NCBI GenBank assembly: GCA_949128115.1
Contig: OX421967.1
Location: forward strand, 56,990,855 to 57,054,854
Direction: 5' to 3'
Source of the DNA: Anaspis maculata
Taxonomy: Eukaryota; Arthropoda; Insecta; Coleoptera; Scraptiidae
DNA: 64,000 nucleotides
Shown here: one piece after another, positions 22,276 through 34,578 of the stretch
Numbering within the stretch: the stretch's first letter is position 1
Layout: each line of letters begins with the position of its first letter
Made by a program: the position numbers and the translations under genes
The notes under the pieces: model-generated
The model's database searches: none
Seen by the model: only the letters and a program-made list of their open reading frames with translations
Told to the model about the DNA's origin: nothing

Positions 22276-23693
22276 TTACATTTTTGCAGCATGTTTTGAC
22301 AACGAGTGTCTTTTCAGAGTTCCTTTGTGTTTGGTCCGGAAAAAGCAGTTATTGCACTGGAACCAATCGATTTCTTCAAGGGGTGCATGTCGCAACATGT
22401 GCAATTTCAGATTTCTATTTTGTTTGGTTCGAAACGGGCACTCGTTACACCGGAACCAATTTATTTCTTCGTCTGTAACATGTTGCAACGTGTGCCTTTT
22501 CAAATTCACTTTTTGCTTGCTTCGGTAGGAGCAGATGTTGCACTGTAACCAGTTGATTTCTTCATCGGTTGCATGTTGCAACATGTGTTTTTTCAAATTT
22601 CCCTTCTGTTTGGCTCGGAATTGGCAGTTGTTGCACTGGAACCAATCGATTTCTCCACTGGTTGCATGTTGCAACATGTGAGTTTTCAAACTTGTCTTGA
22701 ATTTGGTCCGGAACGAGCAGCTGTCGCACCGGAACCAATTTATTTCGTTGCTCTCAGCATGTCGCAACATGTGTCTTCTCAGATTGCCTGTTACTTTACT
22801 TCGGTAAGAACAACTGTTGCAATGAAACCAACTGATTTCGTTACTGGTTGCATGTTGCAACATGTGTCTTTTCATGTATTTTTTTTGTTTGGTTCGGTAA
22901 GAACAGTCCTTGCACTGAAACCAATTGATTTCTTCATTGGTTGCATGTTTCAACAAGTGTATTTTCAGATTTGCCTTCCGTTTGGATCGGTGCGAACAAT
23001 GGTCGCACTGGAACCAATTTATATCGGTGCTGGCAGCATGTCGCGGCATGTGCTTTTCCAGATAAGCCTTTCGTCGAGTACGGTATGAACAATGGTTACA
23101 TTTATATTCGTGGATTTTTTCACCTATTGAATTACAAGTCGCCATATTCAATTCCATTGTATCAACGTCTCTGGATATTTTCGCATCAGCCCGATCCAAC
23201 TCTGGCGAGTCCACACTAATTACTTCTAGTGAATCTTGTGGGAACATTGGTGATGCCTCTGTACATGAATCGTAATGTCTCACGAGACATAAGCTTGAAT
23301 CAGAGCTGTATCTGCAATGATCACACCGATATCCAACAAATTCCTCACGGAACAACACATTTTCTTTATTGCCTTTGGTTCCTGGAATGTGTGTTTGTTT
23401 GCAGTGTTCATACGATTCGGATTGATAGTAGCTTTTGTAGTCGCAGCAGATGCAGGGGAACTGCTGCGGTTCCACAATGGCGTGGAACAGTTCGGCCGCG
23501 TAAACGTTTTTGTGGTTCCTTTGTACGTGGTGGTCGAGCTGAAGTACTGATGCAGTCTGATGCGAACATTGCTTACAATGATATCTGTCAAGAATTTCGG
23601 GCGGATCTAACCTGAATATTACGATAGATATCAATAATTATATATGTAAATATAATACCGGGAAGCAGTCATTCATAACATCGTAACTTACAT
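22276..23693 (-). CDS. C2H2 zinc-finger protein, copy C
   Basis: Proposed CDS is complement(join(22276..23611, 23692..23693)), 445 residues. AT (23693-23692) and G (23611) are joined across the 80-bp intron 23612-23691 (GTAAGT...TATTCAG), giving MLDPPEIL. The next in-frame ATG lies far downstream, inside the spacer, so the spliced start is the likely one. Leader: L1 (CKQCSHQTASVLQLDHH), L2 (CICCDYKSYYQSESYEH), L3 C2HC (CDHCRYSSDSSLCLVRH, DSC). A spacer with an acidic patch follows. Nine array fingers follow from about 23108 down to 22280, linked by AT.EEINWFQ. The last uses H-x4-H (SLSKH). Stop at 22276-22278. Upstream sequence resembles that of gene F. A nuclear DNA-binding role is inferred. 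Confidence 0.88.
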
Positions 23694-24196
23694 CTTGTAG
23701 AGGTGTTTTAGCGGCTAATAATCTTGATTTTTATATGATAAAGGTAGGATCTATGCTGCAAACAGAGAATTAACAACCTAACACTTTTGACCTGACAGGT
23801 GACAGTAGGCATACATAACCTACTTTATAACAAAATCTGGGGTGAGTTTGGATTTGGAAACTCAGGGAACAGGGAACGCAACCCAGAGTGTACTAGTGTA
23901 TCTACTCATAAAACAAGATGATTGTCAGTGGAAACGTCACTCTTCATTTCTCAACGCTAACGAGATATAGGTACCTACGTCAAGTGCGTCATACTTGTCA
24001 ATTCTTGGCGAATGCTACAAATTCCAAAGTTTGGTCACTTCAAACTGGTTCACCCTGTATATTTAGTCACTTCACTTTTAGTATTAGTCGTCAACTATTA
24101 CCTATAGTCAATATCAGTGATGTAAAATACCCAGGGTTGGTAAAAACCCATACAGGTGTCCCAGCTAAAACAATCCAGCGCGATTTCCTCAGAAAA
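23694..24196. other. Probable promoter side of gene C, then intergenic
   Basis: The first ~115 bp (CTTGTAGAGGTGTTT...TTTTGACCT) match the region upstream of gene F at 58561-58680, consistent with a shared duplicated promoter. The rest is unassigned. Confidence 0.5.
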
Positions 24197-24214
24197 CCCT
24201 GGTCAAAAAGTACC

Positions 24215-24440
24215 CATGGGCACATCCCCAATGGGGAGGTACCCATGTGCACAATTGGGACACCCATGGGTACATACCCATGGGCATATGACCATGAGCA
24301 CCTACCCATGGGTACATACCCATGGGCATGTGACCATGGGCACATGACCATGAGCACTACCTTGTGGGGATGTGCCCATGGTCATGTGCCCAATGGAAAT
24401 GTGCCCTTGGTGATGTGCCTAGTGGGAACGTGCCTAGTCA
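24215..24440. repeat. CCATGG-based degenerate minisatellite, left
   Basis: About 12-14-bp degenerate units such as CCCATGGGTACATA, CCCATGGGCATGTG and ACCATGAGCACCT. They are self-complementary, so both strands look alike. ORFs across it are artefacts of the repeat. Confidence 0.75.
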
Positions 24441-25406
24441 TGGCCCCAAAACAAGGACGTGACCGTGGAATATTCCCATCCGTTGGGAAGTTACCATCGT
24501 CACATTCTCATTGGGGGCGCATGACTGCTGACATTATTTCCAATAGATGTACGATCCCAAAGTCTGGTTTTTGCACATGAGTACCTCCCCATCAAGTTAA
24601 TCTTGTAATATCTGAAAAATATGAAAGATTAATAGGTACTGAAATATTTATATTAATTATTTATTGTTCGGTATGAATATGGAACCAAATATAAATATAG
24701 GTTATGCTTCATATTTATATAAAATGCTTATATTTATGTACTTTATATATTTTTGCATAGGCCTGAAAAGCAAGTAGATCTCTTGCTTGTGGCGCCTAAC
24801 AAAGAAGCGGTGATAAGCTGACAGCCGAGTCGACATCAATGCTGGAAAACCAATCTCTCATTACTTTTATTTATTGCTTCACTTTAATATTGTGGTAATA
24901 ACTTACTAATTTGAGCTCGCCTTGTCCGACACAAAATACACCGAGATTCGTCGTTATTCTTTATCCTTAGGATGAACCACGACACGATTCATGAAGTATC
25001 AGATCCCCGGCTTGCTGAATATGCTGTAGCCAGCCAAGCCACCAAGCGAGCCGGTAGGTGCCAAACATAACCTAAAAAAGCTAATCAATTATTTATGCGT
25101 TGATAATAACTACATTACCTTCCGTCTTCCGTTCAATGTGGTAACACAAAACACACAGAAGCAGTCGTTACCTGGGGATGACACCAAATAAGCCAACTAT
25201 TCAAAATCCAGCTAAAATCACGAAAACCAAACAGTAAACAGACGCCAAACGCTAAATCCAAACAGACGCGAAAGGCGGAGGGCTCGGTGAACAAGCAGTT
25301 CGCGATTATACCGGCGCGGCCCGCGCCGCGCCATGATGCATGGAGCACCAAAATACTTATGATTATTTTGCCAGTGTCGACATTATGGCATTTTATCAAG
25401 GTGTCC

Positions 25407-26386
25407 CGAAATAAGTGTTACAAAATTCACAGGGAGATATAAAATTGAAAAATAAGGGGACTTTTGTTGATGAACATACCCTCGCAAACGTATAACAACG
25501 GAGATACAGGCCTTCAAAGTTGTTTTTTAAAGACAGTTTTTTTTTTCATAACTTTTGAATCATTAAACCGATTTTATTCAAATTCAAGCCAAAGTTTACT
25601 ACAACAGGTCTCTATTGAACAAGAATAACGCATTTTAAAAAAACATTCTCAAGGGCGAAGATAGGAGGGGGTAGCCTCCCCTTTTCACCCTATTTTCAAT
25701 CGCCCCCAAATATTTTTAAAACGGTTTCAATTTTTGAATTCTACGTTCAATTTGAAGAAAAAAGTTACTCTTGCAAAATTTTTATTAGAGGCTTCATTTT
25801 TAAGAAACTTGGGTTTGAAACTTTGGAAAACATCTAAAAATCGCTACTTTCTGTTTTATCAACCCTTAACACTCAAAAAATTCATTCTAATTGAGGAATC
25901 ATGAGTTTTCTTGAATTTTAGTTTTTAGGCCCTGGAAATAAGAGGCGATTATTTCGAGATGTTTTCCAATGTTTCAAACCCAAATATCTCAAAAACGAAT
26001 CCTCTAAATCAAAATTTTGCAGGAGTGACTCTTTTCTTTGAACTGAACGTAGAATTCAAAAATTGAAACCGTTTTCAAAAATATTCAGGGGGGTTAAAAT
26101 AAGGGGGAAAGGGGAAATGTACCCCCCATATTATCTTCGCCCTAGAAACATTTCATAAAATAAGTTATTATTGTTCAATAGAAACCTGTCTTGATAAACT
26201 TTGGTTCGAATTTGAATGAAATCAGTTGAACGGTTAAAAAGTTATGCAAAAAAAAATTGTTTTTGAAAAACAACTTTGACGGCCTGGATCTCCGTTATTG
26301 TACGTTTGCGAGCGTACGTTTATTAAGAAGAGTCCCCTTATTTTTGAATTTTCTATCGCCCTGTTAGTTTTATAACACTTATTCCG
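25407..26386. repeat. Large palindromic element (arms ~440 bp, loop ~94 bp)
   Basis: The left end CGAAATAAGTGTTA pairs with the right end TAACACTTATTCCG. The inverted similarity continues inward to AACATCTAAAAATCGC (25850) and GCGATTATTTCGAGATGTT (25945). Non-coding foldback MITE nested in the CCATGG element. Confidence 0.8.
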
Positions 26387-26522
26387 TATGCCTATATGGG
26401 GCCACATCAGAATAACTGCCCAAAGCCCATATGGTCACAATAACATGTACCCATGATATTATGGTCATATGCAACTTTATTCCCATGGGTACCTACCTGA
26501 GGATGTGCCCATATACCCATAA

Positions 26523-26730
26523 CACCTACCCATGGTCACATCACCTCCCATGGGTATATCCCCAACCAGCATGGGAATATGCCCATATCCCCAAAACATG
26601 TACCCATGATCACATCACCTGCCATGGGTATATCCCCAACCAGCATGGGGATATGCCCATATCCTCAAAACATGTACCCATGGTCACATCACCTGCCATG
26701 GGTATATCCCCAACCAGTATGGGGATATGA
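26523..26730 (+). repeat. 74-bp tandem repeat, about three copies
   Basis: The unit begins CATGTACCCATGATCACATC; copies start at about 26523 (partial), 26597 and 26671, exactly 74 bp apart. It is part of the right subterminal block of the TIR element. Confidence 0.85.
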
Positions 26731-26772
26731 CCAATGTGACCATGGGTACGCATGGGTACTTTTCGACTAGGG

Positions 26773-28107
26773 AATATCAAGGCAACAAAACATATTTTCA
26801 ATTGGGGAAAAGCCTGATCTTTTAGTGCCCTTTTGAGGGGGCGGCGATGCTTGTAGGTGCTCTAGTTTCCAAGAAAATGCAATTTGAATCGGGCGAGTCA
26901 CAAGAATTCGAAAATTCATAACCAATAAAACAAAATACTTCAGATGAAAAAAAATCCTATTTGCCTGGACTTTCCATTGTTGTGTCGCTGATGTCTGTAC
27001 CTACCTGGCCCAATAAGCCAGAAATTCTGCCTCAGAGTCCAGCTAACACAATAATAGTTCTTGTTCCTATACATAGTGTTCTAGACGCATGTGCAACTTT
27101 TGATTAGGCAACTTGTGCTACATTCGAACAAACTGGGGAATTTGTGTAGAATACGTTGGAAAACGTTGCGTTTCTTACCGAATGAGCTGTTTTTAGTGTG
27201 AAATAGTTATTAAGAAGCTAAATGATTAATGCTAGAGGGATACGAGAAGGTTCAGTGAGCGATCAGGCTTTTTTGTATTATTTTATCATCAGGTTAGGCA
27301 ACCAATGTTACATCCGAACATTCGGATCTGACGGTACTGTACTGACACTCGTGCAACAAACGAATAAAACATGTAAAAATTGAAGCATGAAGTCTATTGT
27401 TTACTTAAGATCGACGGACACTTTTCTCTGATGTATGTACTCTGATGTGATGACTTTTCTCGGCCAAATATTTGAGATTAACACATGGCACATGGCACGT
27501 GGGACGTGGGTTTACAACATAAACAGAGGGCAAACGGTCAACGAGCAGGCAACCAGTTATACGGTCCATTCTCGGATCAGAATCACACCACACATTTTTC
27601 AACTTTAATATCGAAATGTATGAAAAATCAAGCAATCATTCAGTTTCTTGCTTACTTTTCTAGCAAAATGTTATACTTTTACATGCTCTAGCACAAATTT
27701 TGACGCATTCCATGCATCCATTTGTTGATTGTAATGGTAAAATTGATCATTTGTTCGAAATTATGGCCCTATCTCGTTTCTCCTGTTACACACTGTTTCC
27801 ATTGAAATCAGTAAATTTGGCAAAGAGAATCACAAAATTAAGCTCTCAACATACACTAACCGGTGGTGGAGACTAGGAGACTTAACGGTGGCGGTACTCG
27901 TTTGTGAAAACCAGACGTTGGATTTTGGCGGGGTATTTTTAAAAACAAGTTTGGGTAATGTCTAGCCGGAAAAAGACTAGCTCAATTACTCACTGAGCGA
28001 GGAACGTTTTATCACAAAGATGTCCAAACGTGATTGGTTGTTTCAAAAACTGGAAGAAGGGCGAAGTCAAGCCCCAAGCTGGAAGCGGGAGAGAAAAAGT
28101 TGACCTT
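26773..28107. other. Intergenic, nothing recognised
   Basis: Short ORFs on both strands without domain signals. Confidence 0.4.
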
Positions 28108-28818
28108 GGGTTCCACCAAACTTTTATCAACGCGATTACTTTATCACTCTGATAGTAACTAAGCAACTGGTCATCCTATAGGTCCCTTCGTTTCGGTTTT
28201 TTTGAGTGCGCATGTCTGGCGCGAATTTCATAATTTCGTACACCGATATTGAAAATTAACACTAAAAAATATCGTAGTGAACCTAAAATTCCAATAATAA
28301 CTTGGTTGAATGTTAGATACCATTTTATATATTCAAAGGAAATGTTTAATTGAAATTAAGTTCAATGATCATTATTTGTGGAAGCTCAGGAGCAACGAAA
28401 ATGGCAACAGCGCTCAAAACAACAAGACATCGGCGCCAACTATCACTTGTGACAATTATGATCACACTTCTCGTTTCTACCTGATCTACATTTCATTTGC
28501 TCATGTTTTGACGAAAGAACACAACTTGTTGAAAATGGTTTTATGTACCGAGAAGGAAGCTCAAAGAAGATACGAAGAGGCGCATTCTGGGGCGCATTTA
28601 CGGTATGTGTAAAAGTGACAGCCAGGATTCCAGGAACCAGTAGAAGGCGGCTAGACAGAGCATGCAGCGTTGCCATTCAACTGACAGGTGTACGAAAGCT
28701 TTCAAAATTTGGAGTCTTCAAGCATGCGCACCTACCAAAACGAAGTAACCTATTAGCTGGTGCATAGCAACTATCAGCGTGATAGATTTAATCTGCTCCT
28801 CAAATTTTGGTGGAACCC
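28108..28818. repeat. Inverted-repeat element (~0.7 kb)
   Basis: Ends GGGTTCCACCAAA (28108) and TTTGGTGGAACCC (ending 28818). Imperfect inverted similarity continues for about 120 bp on each side (CTGATAGT, TTCGTTT.GGT, GTGCGCATG). The middle has short ORFs with no recognisable domain. Probably an old MITE. Confidence 0.6.
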
Positions 28819-30480
28819 GAGGTGAGTCAGTTAGGAAGTTGCAATCTGGCAGCGACGAAGCAGAATGATTAATCCGGTGCACGATTAAAACAAAATTACC
28901 TTAGTGCCATACCGCTATTTTAAAACCGGGGTGGATACCCAATTTTTCTCGTGAAGGCTAAAAGCCTAGCATAGCATAGCCATTTGACATGCGCACCTTC
29001 ATAGTGAATCTAGTCCTAAACTGCTGAGGAAAGCTGAATCTTTCAGAAGCCACCATCACTGTCGTTCTTTACAAAGTTTAGGAACGAAAAAAAATCTCGA
29101 AATACGGCACATTCTTATTTGGGTTCGCCGCCGCCATCTAGATTTTTTATATTTATCAACTATCCAGAAGTTTGCTGGGTAGATCAGTACCTACTTTTAT
29201 TTGAAAAAAAATCGCAAAAACTCAAAGAAATATCAGCCAACTTGTTACGGGTTGAAATCGTAATTGAAAGTGATTGTTTTGATTGATTTATCATTGTAAT
29301 TGTTGACAGTGTCGAGATATAAACTACCTCCGACGAGGTCTCTCGATGGCACTATAAATAAATAAATAAAAAAAAAATAAATAAATAAATTGATTCCGAG
29401 GTGGAGGTAGTTGGGATTGGGAGAATTAAAAATACAGAATAAACTACAAAAAATCAGGTTTATGATCGGGAAGAAAAGGTTCAAGAATATTACAGTTCAA
29501 CTTGACATGGCATGTTAACAAAAATAAAGAGGCGTTGCGCAGAGGACGCCAATAGAAAGGGTGAGCAATACCGCAAGATTTGGCTTGCAAACTATAATGT
29601 AGTTATACCTACCTTTTCGATGACGCTGCGAGAACTCGAAGGGCCCAACGAAACTCCAGCGACGACACTGAAACAGAGTACCTACACGAAAAACAACATA
29701 CTGATACTGCCGTCCTACCCCAAGGGAAATTGGTGTAGTAAACTGGTATAGCTACCCCCTAATAACGTCTCTTACTTAATAATAACAATAATAAATGGTC
29801 TTTTATTGCGGAAAAAAAAACATAATTAGAACAAAATCATAGGCGGAGTCTAGCTTAGAGCTATTCTACTCAACCCGATCATACTTCACACAGAGACAAT
29901 AATAATAATATACAGGTGAATTTGAGAAAAACGCAATGCAAACTTCTACATGCGGTAGGCCCCACGAAATATTAATTCTGGGTGCAGACATGCTGTGAGA
30001 TTGATCTGCAAAAGATTGAGCTAATTTTTGGAGGAAAGTTTTCGAAATCGGATCAACAGTTGCCGAGTTTTCCTCTCTGGAAAAACTGCAAATTTTCCAA
30101 CTTTTTATTCCGTGGACCGATTTTAACCATTTTCACCTAAACAAGAGGTAACCGGTTGTTGAACATTTTCCAACAACTTTTTCAAATTTCCCGGGAGTTT
30201 TTCGGCTGAAAATAATTTTCTCCAAATTATTTTCAATCTTTTTCTGTAATTCCAACTTCCCACCCGTAGAGACGTTTCGAACAAAAATTTCCATAGGTTC
30301 CTGGATACTAGTCGGGGAAGTTTTGGGGTGACACAACCGATTTGTGATTCGATTCTTCCGGTTGAATTTTTTCGAATCGATTTTCTTGATTAAATTTTTT
30401 TGTTTCACTTGTTTCGATTTTCTCGATTCAGTTTATTTGAATCAGTGTTTCCGATTTAAGAACATGAAACAAATACAGTA
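28819..30480. other. Intergenic with an (AAAT)n tail
   Basis: An AAAT/A-rich microsatellite at 29346-29391 follows GACGAGGTCTCTCGATGGCAC, a pattern typical of a retroposon 3' end. No ORF with a domain was found. The rest is unassigned. Confidence 0.45.
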
Positions 30481-32605
30481 CAGGGTGATCACGCGAGAAC
30501 TCTCCCCCCATACTGGAGGCTTCTCCTTTGAGATAATTTGAAAAGAGAAGAACTTTTCTTGAACTATTTTTGCCGTAAAAACCTTTTTGTATTGATGCGA
30601 CACTCTGTAGGTATATTTGAATTGCAATCGATGTAGTTTTTATTCTGAATAGGTACAAATATATACCACAGTGTTGACTTATTTCCGAAGGAAAATTGTC
30701 AAAAAATTCACAAAAATCCCATGACACTGACCTACCTAAACTTACGTTAATTTGGCCAAAAACGTTCTGAAATTTGGCCAACAATTTTTCAAATAGTGCT
30801 AAACTCATATTCGAGTTTTAAAAGAAATTATCTTCCCGAAAAACAAATTCATCCAAATTTGAAGAATTTTCTGGCCAAATAAACGGAAGTTTAGATCAGT
30901 ATCATGGGATTTTTGTGAATTTTTTGACAATTTACCTTCGGAAATAACTAGACACTGTGTAGTGCGGGCGCTAAGAACCAAAATCGGGATGAACCTTGCA
31001 AATGGTGATGAAAGCATGAAATTCGGTACACGTACTCAGAATGAACTCCTCTTTCAGATAAGAGGTGGAGCCACGCCGAATTTTTACCGGAAGGGGGCTC
31101 GGGGGGCTCCTGAAAGTTAGAGGTGCTAGGACTCCCACTTAACCGCCAATAAGTTCGTTTTGATAATCAGAAAGGAAACTTATGAATATATCGTAAACAT
31201 TGACGGCGTTTATTGCCTTGTCCCAAGAATTTTTCATCATGATAAAAAATAAGTTCTTCGGCAGATCACAAAAATTGGTTTTATTTTATTTGCACCTACA
31301 AAGATTTAATAAGGAGATGTGCAACCCGTTAATATCCACAAAATCGTATTCACTGAATTCGTTCGTGGAGTCAAAGTTTTGATGGTGTATCTTCTTGAAG
31401 AGGGGCATTCCAAAGAGTGAGCTATTTTCAACACTAAGTTCAAACAGAATTTTTTTAATGTTCTGAATCGAAATTACTGAATTCCTCCCAGCAAAACATA
31501 CCCTGAACCGTTCTTTTGGGGTACCGCGTGCGATTGAACGTGGAGTAAGTCCTGAAACACCATCAGAATTTTTCTTCTGTGATGCTGCGTTTCACTCTCG
31601 ACCTGGGCAATTAGGTACATAGCATGCGCGTAGTGTATACACGTTATTTAAATATTATGACACAATTTCAATCATAAAAAATTTGACTGAACCGAGAAAA
31701 TATACCCTTCATCGTGTATACACTCCGCGCATGCTGTGTAGGAACCTAATTGCCCCGGTCGAGAGTGGAGCGTAGCATCCCGGAAGAAAAATTCTGATGG
31801 TGTTTCAGGACTTACTCCACGTTCAATCACACACGGTACTTCAAAAGAACGGTTCAGGGGTATGTTTTGCTGGGAGGAATTCATTAATTTCGATCCAGAA
31901 CATTGAAAAAATTCTGTTTGAACTTAGTGTTGAAAATAGCTCACTCTTTGGAATGTCCTTCTTTAAGAAGATACACAATTAAAATTTTGACTCCACAAAC
32001 GAATTCAGAGGATACGAATTTGTGGGAATCAACGTGTTGCACATCTCCTTATTGATTCTTTGCAGGTGAAAATAAAATAAAACAAATTTTTGTGATCTGC
32101 CGAAGAACTTTTTTTTTATCATATTGAAAAATTCCCGGGACAAGGCAATAAACGCCGTCAATGTTGACGATATATTCATAAGTTTCCTTTCTTATTATCA
32201 AAACGAATTGATTAGCGGTTTAGTGGGAGTCCTAGCACCTCCAACTTCCAGGAGCCTTCCGAGCCCCCTTCCGGTGAAAATTCGGCATGGCTCCACTTCT
32301 TATTTGAAAGAGGAGCTCATTCTGAGTACTTGTACCAAATTTCATGCTTTCATCACCATTTGCAAGGTTCATTCACCTAGTGACCCCACAGTGGTATATA
32401 TTTGTAATCAAAATGAAAAAATACATCGATTGCAATTCGAATACCTATAGGTACAGGGTCTCGCATTAACAAAAAAAGTTTTTTGCGACACTCTGTGTAT
32501 TCTGGGTCGCAAAATAATATACTTAGCTCCCAATGTTGAAATCTACGGGAAAAATTGTTGAAGAAGAGTTTTTCCTCTTCAGATTATCTCAAAGGGGGAA
32601 CCTCG
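30481..32605. repeat. Kilobase-scale palindrome (foldback element)
   Basis: Inverted arms meet at a 69-bp loop (31644-31712): AGCATGCGCGTAGTGTATACACG at 31621 pairs with CGTGTATACACTCCGCGCATGCT at 31713. Pairing can be followed outward to CTTTGAGATAATTTGAAAAG (near 30527) and TTATCTCAAAGG (near 32585). The left arm is longer because of the nested element 30667-30959. ORFs in it are mirror images on the two strands and not genes. Confidence 0.8.
30667..30959. mobile_element. Nested foldback MITE (293 bp)
   Basis: Ends CACAGTGTTGACTTATTTCC (30667) and GGAAATAACTAGACACTGTG (ending 30959), with inverted arms of ~100 bp (TTGTCAAAAAATTCACAAAA on both). It is absent from the corresponding place in the right arm of the host palindrome (near 32375), so it inserted later. 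Confidence 0.75.
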
Positions 32606-32612
32606 AGGCGAG

Positions 32613-32957
32613 TATAGGTCGCGGGAACATAACCGTCACCCTGGCACTCGCTATGGCAACGTTGCAGGCACGCCGGCACAACGAAGCCAAGAACGAAGCG
32701 CCTCTTGTCAGCTTCTTGCCCGCGTTTGCGCATTGGGGGGTGCCAAGGTAGCGCAGTAGAGATTCGCTCGTTTTTACTCATTGCTCAGCCAAATCTTGAG
32801 TTCAGCGCATTAATTTTTTTAATACAGCGACAATTCTTCGATAATTTATCCTTGTATTTATTACAACCAGAGAAAATTACATTACGAAGTACTAGTGAAG
32901 GTAACATCATACCATATACTCATCTTTAGGCAGCCATTTTTGTTCCCGCGACCTATA
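32613..32957. mobile_element. MITE with TATAGGTCGCGGGAACA ends (345 bp)
   Basis: Perfect 17-bp terminal inverted repeats (TATAGGTCGCGGGAACA / TGTTCCCGCGACCTATA), flanked on both sides by GAG (32610-32612, 32958-32960). A partial copy of its left end lies inverted at 42438-42471. Non-coding. It sits directly upstream of gene D and interrupts the right end of the foldback. Confidence 0.8.
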
Positions 32958-33143
32958 GAGGCCCTGCTGGAAGGGACAAGGTAGATCCTAGAGCCCGAGT
33001 GGTTACCTACCAGTTACCTACTACCTACTTTACCGACCAGCCGTCAGCTGTCAGCTGGATTGATAGCAAACATTGAAAAAGTGGAAAAGCGTCTGATTTG
33101 TTGTAAGGGTTCGCTAAAACCTCGGATAAAACAGCACTATACA

Positions 33144-34578
33144 ATGTAAGTTATAAATCAGTCCTTTCCGGTTTTCCATCTAAGTAACATCTATCGTGAT
33201 TTTTAGGTTAGCTCCACCCGAAATTGTTGGCGGATATAATTGTACGCAATGTTCGCATCAAACTGCATCGGTGCTTCAACTCAACCACCACGTACAGAGG
33301 AACCACAAATACGTTCATGCGGCCGGAGTGTTCCACGCCATTTTCGAACTGGAGCAGTTCCTCTGCATCTGCTGCGACTACAAGAGCTTCTATCAGTTCG
33401 ATTTGTATGAACACTACAAACAAACACACCATCCGGGAACAAAAGACAAAAAAAATGTGTTGTTTTTTGAGGAATTTGTGGGGTATCGGTGTGGTCACTG
33501 CGGATACAGCTCTGATTCAAGCTTATGGCTTGCGAAACATTATGATGGGTGTACAAAGGCAACACTAATGTTTCCACAAGATTCAGTAGAAGTCGGCGCT
33601 GTTGTCGGTTCGCTAGAGCTGAATCGGGCTGATGCGAAAATATCGAAAGCCGTTGGAGCAATGAGATCGAGTAATGCGACTTGTAATTCGATAAGTGAAA
33701 AAATCTATGCCTTTAAATGCAACGATTGTTCGTACCAAGCTCGAAAAAAGGCTCATCTGAAAAGGCACATGTTGCGACATGCTGGCACCACCAAAATAGT
33801 TTGGTTCCAGTGCGACCACTGTTCGCATCGAACCAATCGGAAGGAAAATCTGAAAACACACGAGTTGCGACATGCAACCAATGAAGAAATCAATTGGTTC
33901 CAGTGCAGCCATTGTTCGTACAAAACTGGGCTCAAAGCAAATTTGAAGAGGCATATGTCCACACACGCTACAAATGAAGAAATAAACTGGTTTCAGTGCA
34001 ACATTTGTTCTCACCGAACTAGAGAAAATAAAAATCTGAAAAGACACATGTTGCAACATGCGACCATCGAAGAAATCGATTGGTTCCAGTGCAACGACTG
34101 CTGTTACCGAACTAAAGAAAAAATAACGCTGAAAAGACACATGCTGCGACATGCAACCGATGAAGAAATTGCTTGGTTCCAGTGCGGCGACTGCTCATTT
34201 CGAACCAAATTCAAGCAAAATTTGAAAAACCACATGTTGCGACATGCAACGAGTGAAGAAATCAATTGGTTCCAGTGCGACCAGTGTTCGCACCGAACGA
34301 AACAGAAGTGTTTCCTGAAAAAACACATGTTGCGACATGCAACCAATGAAGAAATCGATTGGTTCCAGTGCGGCGACTGCCCATTTCGAACCAAATTCAA
34401 GCAAGGTTTGAAAAACCACATGTTGCGACATGCAACGAGCGAAGAAATCAGTTGGTTCCAGTGCGACCATTGTTCGCACCGAACGAAACAGAAGCGTCTC
34501 CTGAAAAGACACATGTTGCGACATATGCAACCGATGAAGAAATCAATTGATTCCAGCGCAACAACTACTCGTATCTAA
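33144..34578 (+). CDS. C2H2 zinc-finger protein, copy D
   Basis: Proposed CDS is join(33144..33145, 33207..34578), 457 residues. AT|G is assembled across the 61-bp intron 33146-33206 (GTAAGT...TTTTTAG), giving MLAPPEIVGGYNCTQC. Leader L1 (CTQCSHQTASVLQLNHH), L2 (CICCDYKSFYQFDLYEH), L3 C2HC (CGHCGYSSDSSLWLAKH ... GC). After a spacer (VEVGAVVGSLELNRADAKIS) nine fingers run from about 33717 to 34530 with ATNEEIxWFQ linkers. Fingers 6-7 and 8-9 are a recent two-finger duplication differing mainly at helix positions 2, 3 and 6. A 2-bp insertion after the last His (CATATGCAA for CATGCAA) shifts the frame and gives the tail IDSSATTTRI. Stop at 34576-34578. Confidence 0.88.

Larger units (their letters stand above)
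24197..26772. mobile_element. TIR element with CCATGG-rich subterminal repeats
   Basis: The ends are inverted: CCCTGGTCAAAAAGTACCCATG at the left (24197) and CATGGGTACTTTTCGACTAGGG at the right (ending 26772). Just inside each end lies a run of short repeats built on ACCCATGGGTACAT / GCCCATGGTCATGTG (24215-24440 and 26400-26755). The interior has no transposase ORF and carries a large palindrome (25407-26386). No target-site duplication was found. Probably a non-autonomous DNA transposon of unknown superfamily. Confidence 0.6.

Noticed and set aside
24091..24580. ORFs rich in HGHMTMSTYPWVHT
   Set aside because: Translation of the CCATGG repeat; it recurs on both strands and in other frames.
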